From Sphingorhabdus_B arenilitoris (GTDB taxonomy: Bacteria > Pseudomonadota > Alphaproteobacteria > Sphingomonadales > Sphingomonadaceae): DNA of 64,000 nt. Below are positions 32,060-40,209 of the stretch, in pieces (position 1 is the first letter of the stretch; every line of letters begins with the position of its first letter). Below the pieces are notes generated by a model, which worked only from the letters and a program-made list of their open reading frames with translations, did not search any database and was not told where the DNA came from. A program made the translations under genes and the position numbers. The DNA lies in contig NZ_JBHSDH010000013.1 in NCBI RefSeq assembly GCF_042651485.1, positions 496,001 to 560,000 of the forward strand, written 5' to 3'.

Positions 32060-33646
32060 CTAGGCCGCCCGCTTTGTCTGAGGTTTGACCATCCATTCGC
32101 GCCCTTTTAGCATCCCGTGCCAGTAAACCGGCGGCAAGATGGTATCTTTCAGCAGCCAGGACAAGCGCGAAGGCCGCGTCCCGTCAATCAGCCAATCGGG
32201 AAAACTCGGCAGCAATTTGCCGCCATAGCCGAATTCAGCAAGCACGATCTTGCCGCGCTCGACGGTCAGCGGGCAGCTGCCATAACCGTCATATTCCGCG
32301 ACAGCTTCGCCGCCATTCAGCACCGACAGTGCGTTTACTGCGACAACTGGCGCCTGTTTGCGCACAGCTGCGGCTGTCTTAGCATTGGGCGCGCTGCAGG
32401 CATCGCCGAGGGAGAAGATGTTGGCGTATTTTGTATGCTGCAATGTTGCCTGGTCCACAGCCACAAAGCCCGTTTCGCCAGCCAGCGGGCTGGACCGGAT
32501 AAAATCGGGCGCGGTCTGCGGCGGTACGACATGGATCATGTCAAAGGCTTCTTCGACCCGCTTCGTGCTATCGCCATCCTTCTGCTCAAATGTGGCAATC
32601 TTGCGTTCGCCATCGATGGCAACCAGATTACTGGTGAAATTGAGGTGAGCGTTATAGCGCTCGATATATTCCATCAGCGCGGGCACATAAGCCTCCACCC
32701 CGAACAGCACGCCGCCCGCATTGTGGAATTGCACATCAATATTGGGAAGGACGCCTTCCTTTTCCCAGCGGTAGCAGGACAGATACATCGCCTTTTGCGG
32801 TGCGCCTGCGCATTTGATCGGCATTGGCGGCTGCGTAAATAGCGCGCGGCCCTTCGTCATGTCCTTGACGAGCCGGTTGGTATAGGGCGCAAGGTTGTAG
32901 CCATAATTGGACGTCACGCCATTTTGGCCGAGCGTTTCGGGAAGGCCTTTGATTGCTTCCCAATCCAGCTTAATACCAGGGCAGACGATCAGCATGTCAT
33001 AGCCGATGCGCGCGCCGTCGGAGAGCGTGAGTTTATTTTCCTCTGGCTCAAAAGTCGCGACCGAGGATTGTATCCAGTCCGCGCCATTCGGGATCAGGCG
33101 GCTTTCGTCGCGCCGGGTAAATTCTTTCGAGAATACCCCGCCACCGACCATCGTCCATCCGGGCTGGTAATAATGATCGCTCGACGGTTCGATGATGGCG
33201 AGACTAACCTTGCGATTGCGCTTCAGAATGCTGGCAGCGGCGGCAATCCCGGCGGAGCCACCGCCAACAATGACAATGTTGAAATTGCGATTGGATGCTA
33301 TGCTGCCGACAGAACTCGCCTCCGTAGCCAATGCATGTAGCTTGGTAGAGCGCGCACCAGACCTGCAATAGGCAAGTACCGGCCCCGGAAGGCCCGCAAG
33401 AGCGGCTTGCATGCTCTCTGCCTGACCATCGACAACCCCTCTCGGGCTTACCGGGATATAGGCAAATCCAAGGCCAGCATCCTTTGCAGCCTGAGCCATG
33501 GCGTCTGCGGAAGGCTGCCCCTGTTCCTCGCCATCGGGTCGGTTGCAGATGATGCTGCGATAGTCTTGTTTAAAGACTTTGGGCAGATCGCCGGGGTAAA
33601 GCTGCGGAGAGACCGCAAAGCCTTTTGTAATTTCTTTGATTTGCAT
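32060..33646 (-). CDS. DUF442-sulfide:quinone oxidoreductase fusion
   Basis: 528 residues. The N-terminal ~110 residues are a DUF442/tyrosine-phosphatase-like domain with the cysteine loop YCRSGARS. From about 125 a flavoprotein follows: FAD-binding IVIVGGGSAGIAAAASIL, then an SQR-type body with Cys in PIKCAGAPQKAMYLSCYRW and the C-terminal FAD contact IFSLGDACSAPNAKTAAAVR. It should oxidise sulfide to persulfide/polysulfide and reduce quinone at the inner membrane. ATG 33646 has GGAAGGAC eight bases upstream; longer starts add an unrelated leader. In Blh proteins the DUF442 domain is joined to the metallo-beta-lactamase part, which here is a separate gene. Confidence 0.88.
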   Translation of the reverse strand: MQIKEITKGFAVSPQLYPGDLPKVFKQDYRSIICNRPDGEEQGQPSADAMAQAAKDAGLGFAYIPVSPRGVVDGQAESMQAALAGLPGPVLAYCRSGARSTKLHALATEASSVGSIASNRNFNIVIVGGGSAGIAAAASILKRNRKVSLAIIEPSSDHYYQPGWTMVGGGVFSKEFTRRDESRLIPNGADWIQSSVATFEPEENKLTLSDGARIGYDMLIVCPGIKLDWEAIKGLPETLGQNGVTSNYGYNLAPYTNRLVKDMTKGRALFTQPPMPIKCAGAPQKAMYLSCYRWEKEGVLPNIDVQFHNAGGVLFGVEAYVPALMEYIERYNAHLNFTSNLVAIDGERKIATFEQKDGDSTKRVEEAFDMIHVVPPQTAPDFIRSSPLAGETGFVAVDQATLQHTKYANIFSLGDACSAPNAKTAAAVRKQAPVVAVNALSVLNGGEAVAEYDGYGSCPLTVERGKIVLAEFGYGGKLLPSFPDWLIDGTRPSRLSWLLKDTILPPVYWHGMLKGREWMVKPQTKRAA

Positions 33647-33674
33647 GTGACTGTCCTTCCCGTGATGTCTCTGA

Positions 33675-34085
33675 TTATTTGATCGCAAAGCGTTCCGCGG
33701 CCATTCCCGCGACCATCGCCGCAACGAAAATCAGCGCGGGCAGGGGATTAAGCGCAAGGTCGGCAACCGCTGGTCCGGGGCACAGTCCAGCGATACCCCA
33801 GCCAATGCCAAACAGGACCGCGCCTATGGCAAGCTTGCTGTCGAGCATACTGGTTCCCGGAAGGTTGAAATGGGTGTCGGCGGCGGGCTTGGTCATACGC
33901 TTTTGCACAAGCCAAGCGATCGCCATCGGGATCATTGCGCCGCCCATCACAAAGGCTAGCGTCGGATCCCAATTACCGAGAAGGTCGAGAAAGCCTTGCA
34001 CCCGCGTGGGATCAACCATGCCTGAGAAGGCAAGGCCTGCACCAAAAAGGCTTCCGGCGATTAAAGCAATGACGACCTGCCGCAT
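33675..34085 (-). CDS. YeeE/YedE-family membrane protein (half-size)
   Basis: 136 residues, about four TM helices. The conserved Cys motif IAGLCPGPAVADLA and the FSGMVDPTRVQGFLD loop identify the YeeE/YedE family, which moves thiosulfate or related sulfur species. Together with the second half-size protein at 34316 it resembles one full YeeE split in two. Confidence 0.88.
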   Translation of the reverse strand: MRQVVIALIAGSLFGAGLAFSGMVDPTRVQGFLDLLGNWDPTLAFVMGGAMIPMAIAWLVQKRMTKPAADTHFNLPGTSMLDSKLAIGAVLFGIGWGIAGLCPGPAVADLALNPLPALIFVAAMVAGMAAERFAIK

Positions 34086-34089
34086 GACT

Positions 34090-34293
34090 TTAGTTTTTCC
34101 TCAATGTCGAAAGACCGAAAGGCAGGTAAAGCGGACAGGTACCGATAAGGCTGGTCAGTAGGAATATACCTGCTGCTATCAGCCCGACAATCGCGATCGT
34201 CCCGGAAATTGCGCCCATGAAATAGGCTGCGATTATCGCGACGACGACCAATAGGCGGATCAACCGGTCTGCACTTCCCATATTTTTTGTCAT
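34090..34293 (-). CDS. DUF2892 (YgaP-like) small membrane protein
   Basis: About 67 residues: N-terminal NMGSADRLIRLLVV, two TM helices, and the conserved Cys in GTCPLYLPFGLST. This is the membrane part of YgaP-type sulfurtransferases, without a rhodanese domain. An AGGAG site suits ATG 34293 best; the adjacent ATG 34296 is also possible. It lies between the two YeeE/YedE genes and probably belongs to the sulfur transport unit. Confidence 0.82.
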   Translation of the reverse strand: MTKNMGSADRLIRLLVVVAIIAAYFMGAISGTIAIVGLIAAGIFLLTSLIGTCPLYLPFGLSTLRKN

Positions 34294-34315
34294 CATACTT
34301 CTCCTTCCATTCAAA

Positions 34316-34759
34316 TTACAGAAAACCTCCGAAGCGCATCCCCGCCACGGTCGCGAAACCTGCGGCCATAAAGAGCACCGTCGCGAAGAGAGACCGGGGG
34401 GACAGGCGGGACATACCGCAAACGCCGTGGCCGCTGGTGCAACCCGAACCTAGACGGGTGCCGAAGCCGACAACGAGCCCGCCCAGAACAAGCTGCCACA
34501 GGCTCCCCGGAAATTGCGCTTCAATCGGTCCGGTGAGCAAGGAGAGCAAAAGCGCACCAAGGGGCAGGCCAATGACGAAAGCGAGCGCGACGCTGCGCGG
34601 CGGTCCGCCGGGGGCAAGGCCGATGCTGCGCGCGGCCAGCCCGCTAACCCCTGCAATCCGGCCGAGGCCAAGCAGCATGATCGCGGCAGCGAGGCCGATC
34701 ATCAGTCCGCCGATGAAGCCCTCAACCGGCATGGCATCAGGAAACGCGGGAAGGCTCAT
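34316..34759 (-). CDS. YeeE/YedE-family membrane protein (half-size)
   Basis: 147 residues, about four TM helices with the conserved segment RLGSGCTSGHGVCGMSRLSP, whose two cysteines lie in the transport path of YeeE. It complements the half at 33675. The start overlaps the stop of the dioxygenase-like gene by four bases (ATGA), so it is translated with it. Confidence 0.88.
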   Translation of the reverse strand: MSLPAFPDAMPVEGFIGGLMIGLAAAIMLLGLGRIAGVSGLAARSIGLAPGGPPRSVALAFVIGLPLGALLLSLLTGPIEAQFPGSLWQLVLGGLVVGFGTRLGSGCTSGHGVCGMSRLSPRSLFATVLFMAAGFATVAGMRFGGFL

Positions 34760-35673
34760 ACCGCATTCACCGGTATTTTGAGATAGGTTACGCCATTGTC
34801 ATCGGCAGGTGGCATGTGTCCCGCGCGCATGTTGACCTGCACCGATGGCAGAATGAGTGTTGGCATGGCGAGCGTTGCGTCCCGCGCCTCACGCATAGCG
34901 ACGAATTCGTCCTCGCTTATGCCATCATGCGCGTGGATGTTATGCGCGCGCTGCTCGGCCACGGTTGTTTGCCAGACATACTCCGAGCGGTCTTTGGGCA
35001 GATAGTCATGGCACATGAAAAGCCGCGTCGTTGGCGGCAGTGACAATATGCGGCGCAGCGAACGGAACAGCGTCCGCGCATCGCCGCCAGGAAAATCGGC
35101 GCGCGCTGTGCCGTAGTCGGGCATGAACATGGTGTCGCCCACAAAAACCGCATCGCCAATTACATAGGCGATGCAGGCGGGCGTATGGCCGGGGACATGC
35201 AGGACGGTGACATCGAGGTCGCCGATTTGGAACTGGTCGCCATCTTTCCACAGAACATCAAAATCGGAACCATCCCGCTGAAATTCGCTGCCTGCATTAA
35301 ATAGTTTGCCGAAAACATTCTGCACTGTGGTGATATGCTCGCCAATCGCGATTTTTCCGCCAAGCTTTTTCTGTATGTATGGAGCGGCAGAAAGATGGTC
35401 CGCGTGGGCGTGCGTTTCCATAAGCCATTCGACGACTAGCCCATGCTCGCTCAAATATTCGAGAATAGCGTCAGCAGACCCAGTGTTGGTGCGGCCAGAA
35501 GCGGGGTCATAATCCAATACGCTGTCGATTATTGCCGCCCGCTTGGTGACCGGGTCATGCACAACATAAGAGACGGTGTTGGTCGGCTTGTCAAAAAACG
35601 ACTCAATTTGAGGCACGCCTTGCTGAGCAGATTCAATCTGTTTTGTCGCAAATTCAATGACTTTGTCTCGCAT
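34756..35673 (-). CDS. Persulfide dioxygenase-like metallo-beta-lactamase enzyme (ETHE1/Blh type)
   Basis: 305 residues. Metal site residues are in place: THAHADHL (HxHxDH), VPGHTPA, GDTMFMPD and MCHDYLP. This is the ETHE1/Blh clan, iron enzymes that oxidise glutathione persulfide to sulfite. First gene of the long minus-strand sulfide operon, directly behind a palindromic operator and divergent from a peroxiredoxin-repressor pair, the usual setting of BigR-controlled blh genes. The DUF442 domain found in Blh is instead fused to the SQR two genes on. Confidence 0.9.
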   Translation of the reverse strand: MRDKVIEFATKQIESAQQGVPQIESFFDKPTNTVSYVVHDPVTKRAAIIDSVLDYDPASGRTNTGSADAILEYLSEHGLVVEWLMETHAHADHLSAAPYIQKKLGGKIAIGEHITTVQNVFGKLFNAGSEFQRDGSDFDVLWKDGDQFQIGDLDVTVLHVPGHTPACIAYVIGDAVFVGDTMFMPDYGTARADFPGGDARTLFRSLRRILSLPPTTRLFMCHDYLPKDRSEYVWQTTVAEQRAHNIHAHDGISEDEFVAMREARDATLAMPTLILPSVQVNMRAGHMPPADDNGVTYLKIPVNAV

Positions 35674-35694
35674 CGTTAACTCCGTAATATATAT

Positions 35695-35711
35695 TTACAT
35701 AAACAATGTAA
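35695..35711. promoter_or_regulatory. ArsR-type operator between divergent sulfide-island promoters
   Basis: TTACAT, five bases (AAACA), ATGTAA: a perfect dyad in an AT-rich setting, placed between the dioxygenase-like gene and the peroxiredoxin-repressor operon. ArsR/SmtB repressors such as BigR bind AT-rich dyads of this kind. Likely target of the repressor coded at 36405. Confidence 0.65.
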
Positions 35712-35778
35712 TATTGTATATCTCTTGCGTCAAGATGCAAAGAGCTGCATTCGCATGTTGGAAAGAGGAACGATATTG

Positions 35779-36408
35779 ATGGAAGACACGGGTAAAAACT
35801 CAGCGGTGCTAAGAATTGGCGATATGGCGCCCAATTTCTTCGCGCGTTCTACAGTCGGTCAGGTGCACCTTTCGAGCTATCGCGGGCAATGGGTGATCTT
35901 TTTTTCCCATCCTGCAAACTTTACCCCTGTGTGCACATCCGAGTTTGTGGGGCTTGCAAAAGCAGCTAGCGATTTTGCTGAAGCGGGATGCGCGCTGATT
36001 GGTTTATCAGTGGATAGCCTGTATTCGCACATCGCTTGGCTCACAGAGATAGAAAGGCGCTTTGGCTTGGCTATCGACTTCCCGATATTAGAAGACCCCT
36101 CCATGGCCATTGGCCGCGCTTACGGCATGATCGATGAAAATTCGCGTGACAGCGCTGCGATGCGCTCGACATATTTCATCGATCCTGAGGGTATTATCCG
36201 CGCTGTCACCACTTATCCCCATAATGTTGGCAGAAGTGTGGAGGAGATGTTGCGACTTCTACGCGGTTTGCAAAAGGTGGATGAAACCGGTCTATTGATT
36301 CCGGAAGGGTGGGATGGGTCTGGTCGCCTTCTTCAGCCGCCTCCTGAAAGTTTGCAGGGAGGCAATGGGAACTCGGATTGGTTTGTCTATGCAGGGGACA
36401 GCAAATGA
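35779..36408 (+). CDS. Peroxiredoxin, 1-Cys (Prx6) type, second copy
   Basis: 209 residues, related to the protein at 29621 but clearly diverged. Active-site segment HPANFTPVCTSEF (Cys near residue 47 of the core), Prx6-type extension (GWDGSGRLLQPPPESL). AGAGGAA lies ten bases before ATG 35779; an ATG at 35755 is an alternative. Its stop overlaps the start of the ArsR-family repressor (ATGA), so peroxidase and regulator are made together. The pairing suggests a role in persulfide or peroxide handling in sulfide stress. Confidence 0.88.
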   Translation: MEDTGKNSAVLRIGDMAPNFFARSTVGQVHLSSYRGQWVIFFSHPANFTPVCTSEFVGLAKAASDFAEAGCALIGLSVDSLYSHIAWLTEIERRFGLAIDFPILEDPSMAIGRAYGMIDENSRDSAAMRSTYFIDPEGIIRAVTTYPHNVGRSVEEMLRLLRGLQKVDETGLLIPEGWDGSGRLLQPPPESLQGGNGNSDWFVYAGDSK

Positions 36409-36809
36409 GCGCGCTATATTTGGAGCGTCAAAAGGCCGAGACAGCAGCAGCAAAGCTTAAGCATTTTGCGCAGCCGCAAAGGCTGATGATTTTAAGCTAC
36501 CTCCTCGGCGGCGAGCGCAATGTCAGCGACATCGACGAAGCCACCTCTATTGGCCAGCCCGCGCTTAGCCAGCAGCTCGCCGCACTGCGCAAGGCTGAGC
36601 TGGTGAAAACCAGGCGCGAAGGAACCCAAATCTATTACAGTCCGACCGATGCAGATGTGGAGGGCTGCATACGCTGCATTGAATTGATGGCTAGTAACGG
36701 CCAAGCTCTAAATGGCCTTTTGGTAAAGGACAGCGCATTTCCCAATTCACAAAAAGACTCTAGTTCCGGGCGTCCCGGAGTAGCCGGGTTCGCAAGAATT
36801 TTGGACTAA
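36405..36809 (+). CDS. ArsR-family repressor, BigR/SqrR-like
   Basis: 134 residues with a winged-helix domain (QPQRLMILSYLLGGERNVSD; recognition helix QPALSQQLAALRKAEL; wing EGTQIYYS). The overall pattern is that of BigR/SqrR, sulfide/persulfide-sensing repressors that normally use one Cys in the MILC helix and one near the C-terminus. Here the first position is Ser31, while the C-terminal helix has two, Cys88 and Cys91 (GCIRCIEL). Sensing could run through this CxxC pair. Probably controls the divergent sulfide operon through the dyad at 35695. Confidence 0.85.
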   Translation: MSALYLERQKAETAAAKLKHFAQPQRLMILSYLLGGERNVSDIDEATSIGQPALSQQLAALRKAELVKTRREGTQIYYSPTDADVEGCIRCIELMASNGQALNGLLVKDSAFPNSQKDSSSGRPGVAGFARILD

Positions 36810-37068
36810 GTTTGCTGACATTAAGGACATTCGCGAGAGCAATTTGATCTCTCAACCCTTCCTTGCATTCATAAACGAAAATGGATTGAAATTTTCACCA
36901 GTATATAGCTATAACTTCAACATCTAAAAGCCGCTGTGGAACTGCTTCTAAGCGTCTTGGTTGGTCGTCTGGGTCGCTGCCTTGCTTTGTCGAGGGATCA
37001 GGAAATAACCTCGACGAAATCGTCGAAATTTTCGTTTGTTACATTTTCCATTGCAAGCACTGCGAAAG

Positions 37069-37149
37069 ATCACGGCGGAAAACCGTGATTTCATCGAAAG
37101 GAGTTCCACTTGAAATGAACGCAAAGGTCCTCTTTCAAATGAACGCTTA
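37069..37149 (-). repeat. Repeat copy C, related to copies A and B
   Basis: Read on the minus strand, two units GCGTTCATTTGAAAGAGGACC and GCGTTCATTTCAAGTGGAACT follow one another, then a 7-bp hairpin (ATCACGG/CCGTGAT). This mirrors the 5' part of copies A and B: GTTCATTTGA(G/A)AG units, then hairpins. The longer conserved 3' part (GGGCTTGGTCAG) was not found here. Confidence 0.45.
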
Positions 37150-37164
37150 CACGTACAATGATCG

Positions 37165-37178
37165 ATAATATATATTAT
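37165..37178. promoter_or_regulatory. AT-only 14-bp palindrome
   Basis: ATAATATATATTAT, just beyond the 3' end of the retropepsin gene. It could be an operator or simply AT-rich DNA. Confidence 0.2.
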
Positions 37179-37217
37179 GTTAAATTAAATATACTACCGA
37201 GCATCGCTCCGGCCCCC

Positions 37218-37811
37218 TCACGGTTCTAAGATCATCTTATCGCCCTGTACGCGCCAACTGCCGAGTTGATCGAGAAAATTCATACCCAAAAGATTCACTT
37301 CACCCAAATTGTCCGACACGTGAACATTTAGGTTATCCAATGATATTGTTTCCACCTTCATATTTCCAACCGTTGCTCGCCACGACTTTGCTCTACCATT
37401 CGCGGTGCTGACGATGACGGGGTAATCGGAGCGATCAAACTCTACGCCTGCGGCTTGGGCGCTTTCGCTGGATAATGTCGTAATCGTTGCGCCGCTGTCG
37501 ATCAAAAACGGCACTGAGCGGCCATTTATCTCAGCCACTAGGGAGAAATGGCCATCATCGCCGCGCGTGATTTCTACGGTGGAGCCCGTGACGCTTTGAT
37601 TTGCTGTGCCGGCGAGGTCAGATGTGACCCGGTTCCAGATTTGTTTAAACTCGCTGCGAAAACTGAAAAGGACGAATAGAACCGCAAATATCGCAATCCA
37701 ACCCAGCGCCATCCGCAATGTTTCGCCCATCGAAATACGGCGCGACACCAAAGCCATGACGACCAACGACAATGCGCCAATTGCGTATAAAATTTGCCCG
37801 CCTGTCTCCAT
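37218..37811 (-). CDS. Membrane-anchored retropepsin-like aspartic protease
   Basis: 197 residues: two TM helices (about 5-25 and 35-55), then a retropepsin-like domain with catalytic motif FLIDSGATITTLS and the second half VNLLGMNFLDQLGSW. This is the clan-AA family common in proteobacteria, thought to act outside the inner membrane as dimers. ATG 37811 overlaps the tatD stop as TGATG and has AAGGCGG seven bases upstream; ATG 37817 is too close to that site. Last gene of the mltB-to-tatD run. Confidence 0.85.
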   Translation of the reverse strand: METGGQILYAIGALSLVVMALVSRRISMGETLRMALGWIAIFAVLFVLFSFRSEFKQIWNRVTSDLAGTANQSVTGSTVEITRGDDGHFSLVAEINGRSVPFLIDSGATITTLSSESAQAAGVEFDRSDYPVIVSTANGRAKSWRATVGNMKVETISLDNLNVHVSDNLGEVNLLGMNFLDQLGSWRVQGDKMILEP

Positions 37812-38587
37812 CAGCATACCGCCTTATCGAACAAATTATAGAAGTTTCGTGCCGTAATATCCTGCAATTCTTCGGTATCTTCGCCGCGCAATTGGGCAAT
37901 GAATGCAGCGGTATCGGCGACGAATCCAGGCTCACCCGTTTTGCCGCGATGCGGGACCGGGGCAAGAAACGGTGCATCTGTTTCTACCAGCAACCTATCT
38001 TTGGGTACCCATTTCGCCACTTGTTGCAAATCGGCGGCATTTTTGAAGGTCACAATACCTGACAGTGAAATATAGAGCCCTAAATCCAATGCTTTCCGCC
38101 CGAAATCGGCGCTGGCGGTAAAACAATGAATAACGCCCTTAAATGCGCCCTGCTCCATTTCTTCGGATAATATACCCGCTGTATCTTCCTCTGCATCGCG
38201 GGTGTGGATGATGATCGGCAGGCCAGTTTGCCGGGCAGCATATATGTGACTGCGAAAGCTTTCCTGCTGCTGTTTTCGGTCGCTCTTGTCATAATAATAA
38301 TCAAGCCCGGTTTCGCCAATTCCAATGACCCGGTGATGCGCAGCTCGCTGGATCAATTTGGCAGCATCGATATCTGGATGAGCGTCCGCCTCATGCGGAT
38401 GTATGCCCACCGACGCCCAAATGTCATCATGTATCTCGGCAAGACCAATCACTTCATCCCACTCGCTTTCCCGAGTGGAAATATTCAGCATCGCGGTCAC
38501 GCCGCGCGCTCTCGCTCGCTCCAGCACCTCTCCCTGCTGTTCGGCTATACCCTTATAATTTAGATGACAATGGGAATCGACAAGCAT
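37811..38587 (-). CDS. tatD: TatD-family metal-dependent hydrolase
   Basis: 258 residues, a TIM-barrel metallo-DNase: metal ligands in VDSHCHLN, GIHPHEA, GETGLDYY, IHTRDAEED and ETDAPFLAP. Probably a 3'-5' exonuclease or D-aminoacyl-tRNA-linked quality enzyme. Overlaps metG (TGATG) and is followed by the protease. The holB-metG-tatD order is widely conserved. Confidence 0.93.
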   Translation of the reverse strand: MLVDSHCHLNYKGIAEQQGEVLERARARGVTAMLNISTRESEWDEVIGLAEIHDDIWASVGIHPHEADAHPDIDAAKLIQRAAHHRVIGIGETGLDYYYDKSDRKQQQESFRSHIYAARQTGLPIIIHTRDAEEDTAGILSEEMEQGAFKGVIHCFTASADFGRKALDLGLYISLSGIVTFKNAADLQQVAKWVPKDRLLVETDAPFLAPVPHRGKTGEPGFVADTAAFIAQLRGEDTEELQDITARNFYNLFDKAVC

Positions 38588-40179
38588 CAGATAGCCTCCC
38601 CTTCCCCGCTGGTTGGCATTTCCAAACGCGGAAACGCGCCTTTTGGTTGGTTCAATTGAAAATTGCTGCTGACGAGATCGGAGAACCAGCTTTCATCGTC
38701 GAGCGCAGCATAGCCCCGAACTTCTGCGTCAACACCCATTTGATCCAATATAGCATCGGCCGCCGCCGGGACCACCGGACGTATTGCAATGGACAGGTCA
38801 CGGATTGCCATAAACAACGTCATCAAAACCGCTTTCATCCGGTCTGGATCGCTTTTCTTCAGCGCCCATGGTGCCTGATCATCGACATATTGGTTGCAGG
38901 CAAAAACTGCCCGCATCCATGCATCAATACCTGCAGAAAAATTAAGCGCGGTAAACTCTCTGGGTAGTTCAATCTTACAAGCATCGGCAACTATCTGGCG
39001 CAGCCGCGTGTCATCGACATTGCTTTCAAAGCTTGTCAAGGCGCCATCCATATTTTTGAAGATCATCGATAATGTACGCTGCGCCAGATTGCCAAAGCTA
39101 TTGGCAAGATCTGCATTTGCTTTGGTAACAATGGCTTCTGCGGAATAACTACCATCTTTTCCAAATACTACATCTGCCATCAGAAAATAGCGCAGTTGAT
39201 CCACGCCGAAGGCATTTGCCAGCGCCAACGGGTCAACGACATTGCCGACCGATTTCGACATTTTCTCGCCCCGGTTAAGCAGAAAACCATGGCCAAACAC
39301 TTTACTGGGCAGCGGCAAATTGGCGCTCATCAAAAATGCCGGCCAATAAATGCTATGGAAACGGACGATATCCTTGCCGATGATATGAAGCATATCGCCG
39401 TCTTCGCGCCAATATTTCCCGAAATTACCATCCATGTCGGGATAACCAAGCCCAGTCAGATAGTTAGTTAGCGCATCCACCCAAACATACATGACATGAT
39501 TATCACTGCCCGGAACCTTCACCCCCCAATCAAAACTGGTGCGCGAAATGCTCAGATCCCGAAGGCCGCCTTCGACAAATTTAACCATCTCGTTCCGGCG
39601 GCTTTCAGGCTCCAGAAACTCAGGATTTTCACGGAACAGCTTTAGCAATGCATCGCCATAGTTGGACAAGCGGAAGAACCAGCTTTCCTCAACCGTCCAT
39701 TCGACCGGCGTTCCCTGCGGCGATAAACGGATTTTTTTTCCGTCTTCACCCTCCGCATCAATCAGTTCGCTTTCGTCATAATAGGCTTCGTCGCGAACCG
39801 AATACCATCCTTCATAGGTGTCAGAATATAGGTCGCCCTTGGCAGCCATCGCCTGCCAAATAGCCTGGCTGGCCCGGTGATGCGCGGGATCAGTCGTGCG
39901 TTGAAAATTATCATAGGATATATTCAGTTCGTCGCACATCACCTTGAATTTACTACTCATTTCATCCGCTAACGCTTGCGGGCTAACACCTTTTTTTTCG
40001 GCGGTTTGCGCCATTTTGAGGCCATGTTCATCTGTGCCGGTTTGAAAACGCACATCGCGGCCCTGCATTCGGTGGAACCGGGCAAGCACATCGCAGGCAA
40101 TGGCTTCATAGGCATGACCAATATGCGGCGGGCCATTGGGGTAACTGATTGCGGTGGTGATATAAAGCGGCTGAGACAT
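38587..40179 (-). CDS. metG: Methionyl-tRNA synthetase
   Basis: 530 residues. Class I signatures: HIGH motif GPPHIGHAYEA near residue 13 and KMSKS in GEKMSKSVGN. The C-terminal anticodon-binding domain (NQYVDDQAPWALKKSDPDRM) is present; the tRNA-binding appendix of longer MetG proteins is absent. ATG 40179 starts the family sequence SQPLYITTAISYPNG; an earlier in-frame start lacks support. Confidence 0.96.
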   Translation of the reverse strand: MSQPLYITTAISYPNGPPHIGHAYEAIACDVLARFHRMQGRDVRFQTGTDEHGLKMAQTAEKKGVSPQALADEMSSKFKVMCDELNISYDNFQRTTDPAHHRASQAIWQAMAAKGDLYSDTYEGWYSVRDEAYYDESELIDAEGEDGKKIRLSPQGTPVEWTVEESWFFRLSNYGDALLKLFRENPEFLEPESRRNEMVKFVEGGLRDLSISRTSFDWGVKVPGSDNHVMYVWVDALTNYLTGLGYPDMDGNFGKYWREDGDMLHIIGKDIVRFHSIYWPAFLMSANLPLPSKVFGHGFLLNRGEKMSKSVGNVVDPLALANAFGVDQLRYFLMADVVFGKDGSYSAEAIVTKANADLANSFGNLAQRTLSMIFKNMDGALTSFESNVDDTRLRQIVADACKIELPREFTALNFSAGIDAWMRAVFACNQYVDDQAPWALKKSDPDRMKAVLMTLFMAIRDLSIAIRPVVPAAADAILDQMGVDAEVRGYAALDDESWFSDLVSSNFQLNQPKGAFPRLEMPTSGEGEAI

Positions 40180-40209
40180 ACAATTCCAAAAAAGCAATGA
40201 GAGGGTGTT

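Larger units (their letters stand above)
36810..37217. other. Intergenic region with repeat-like sequences
   Basis: No gene supported; a 17-codon frame from 37113 is part of a repeat. It contains an inverted repeat GTCGAGG/CCTCGAC (36989-37015), copy C of the GTTCATTT repeat on the minus strand (about 37069-37149), and a 14-bp palindrome (37165-37178). Confidence 0.6.

Noticed and set aside
37113..37166. A 17-codon frame (MNAKVLFQMNAYTYNDR) with AAAGGAG upstream
   Set aside because: It lies within repeat copy C. The equivalent frames in copies A and B (MNAKESLFKS...) diverge after ten residues, so it is a by-product of the repeat rather than a peptide gene.
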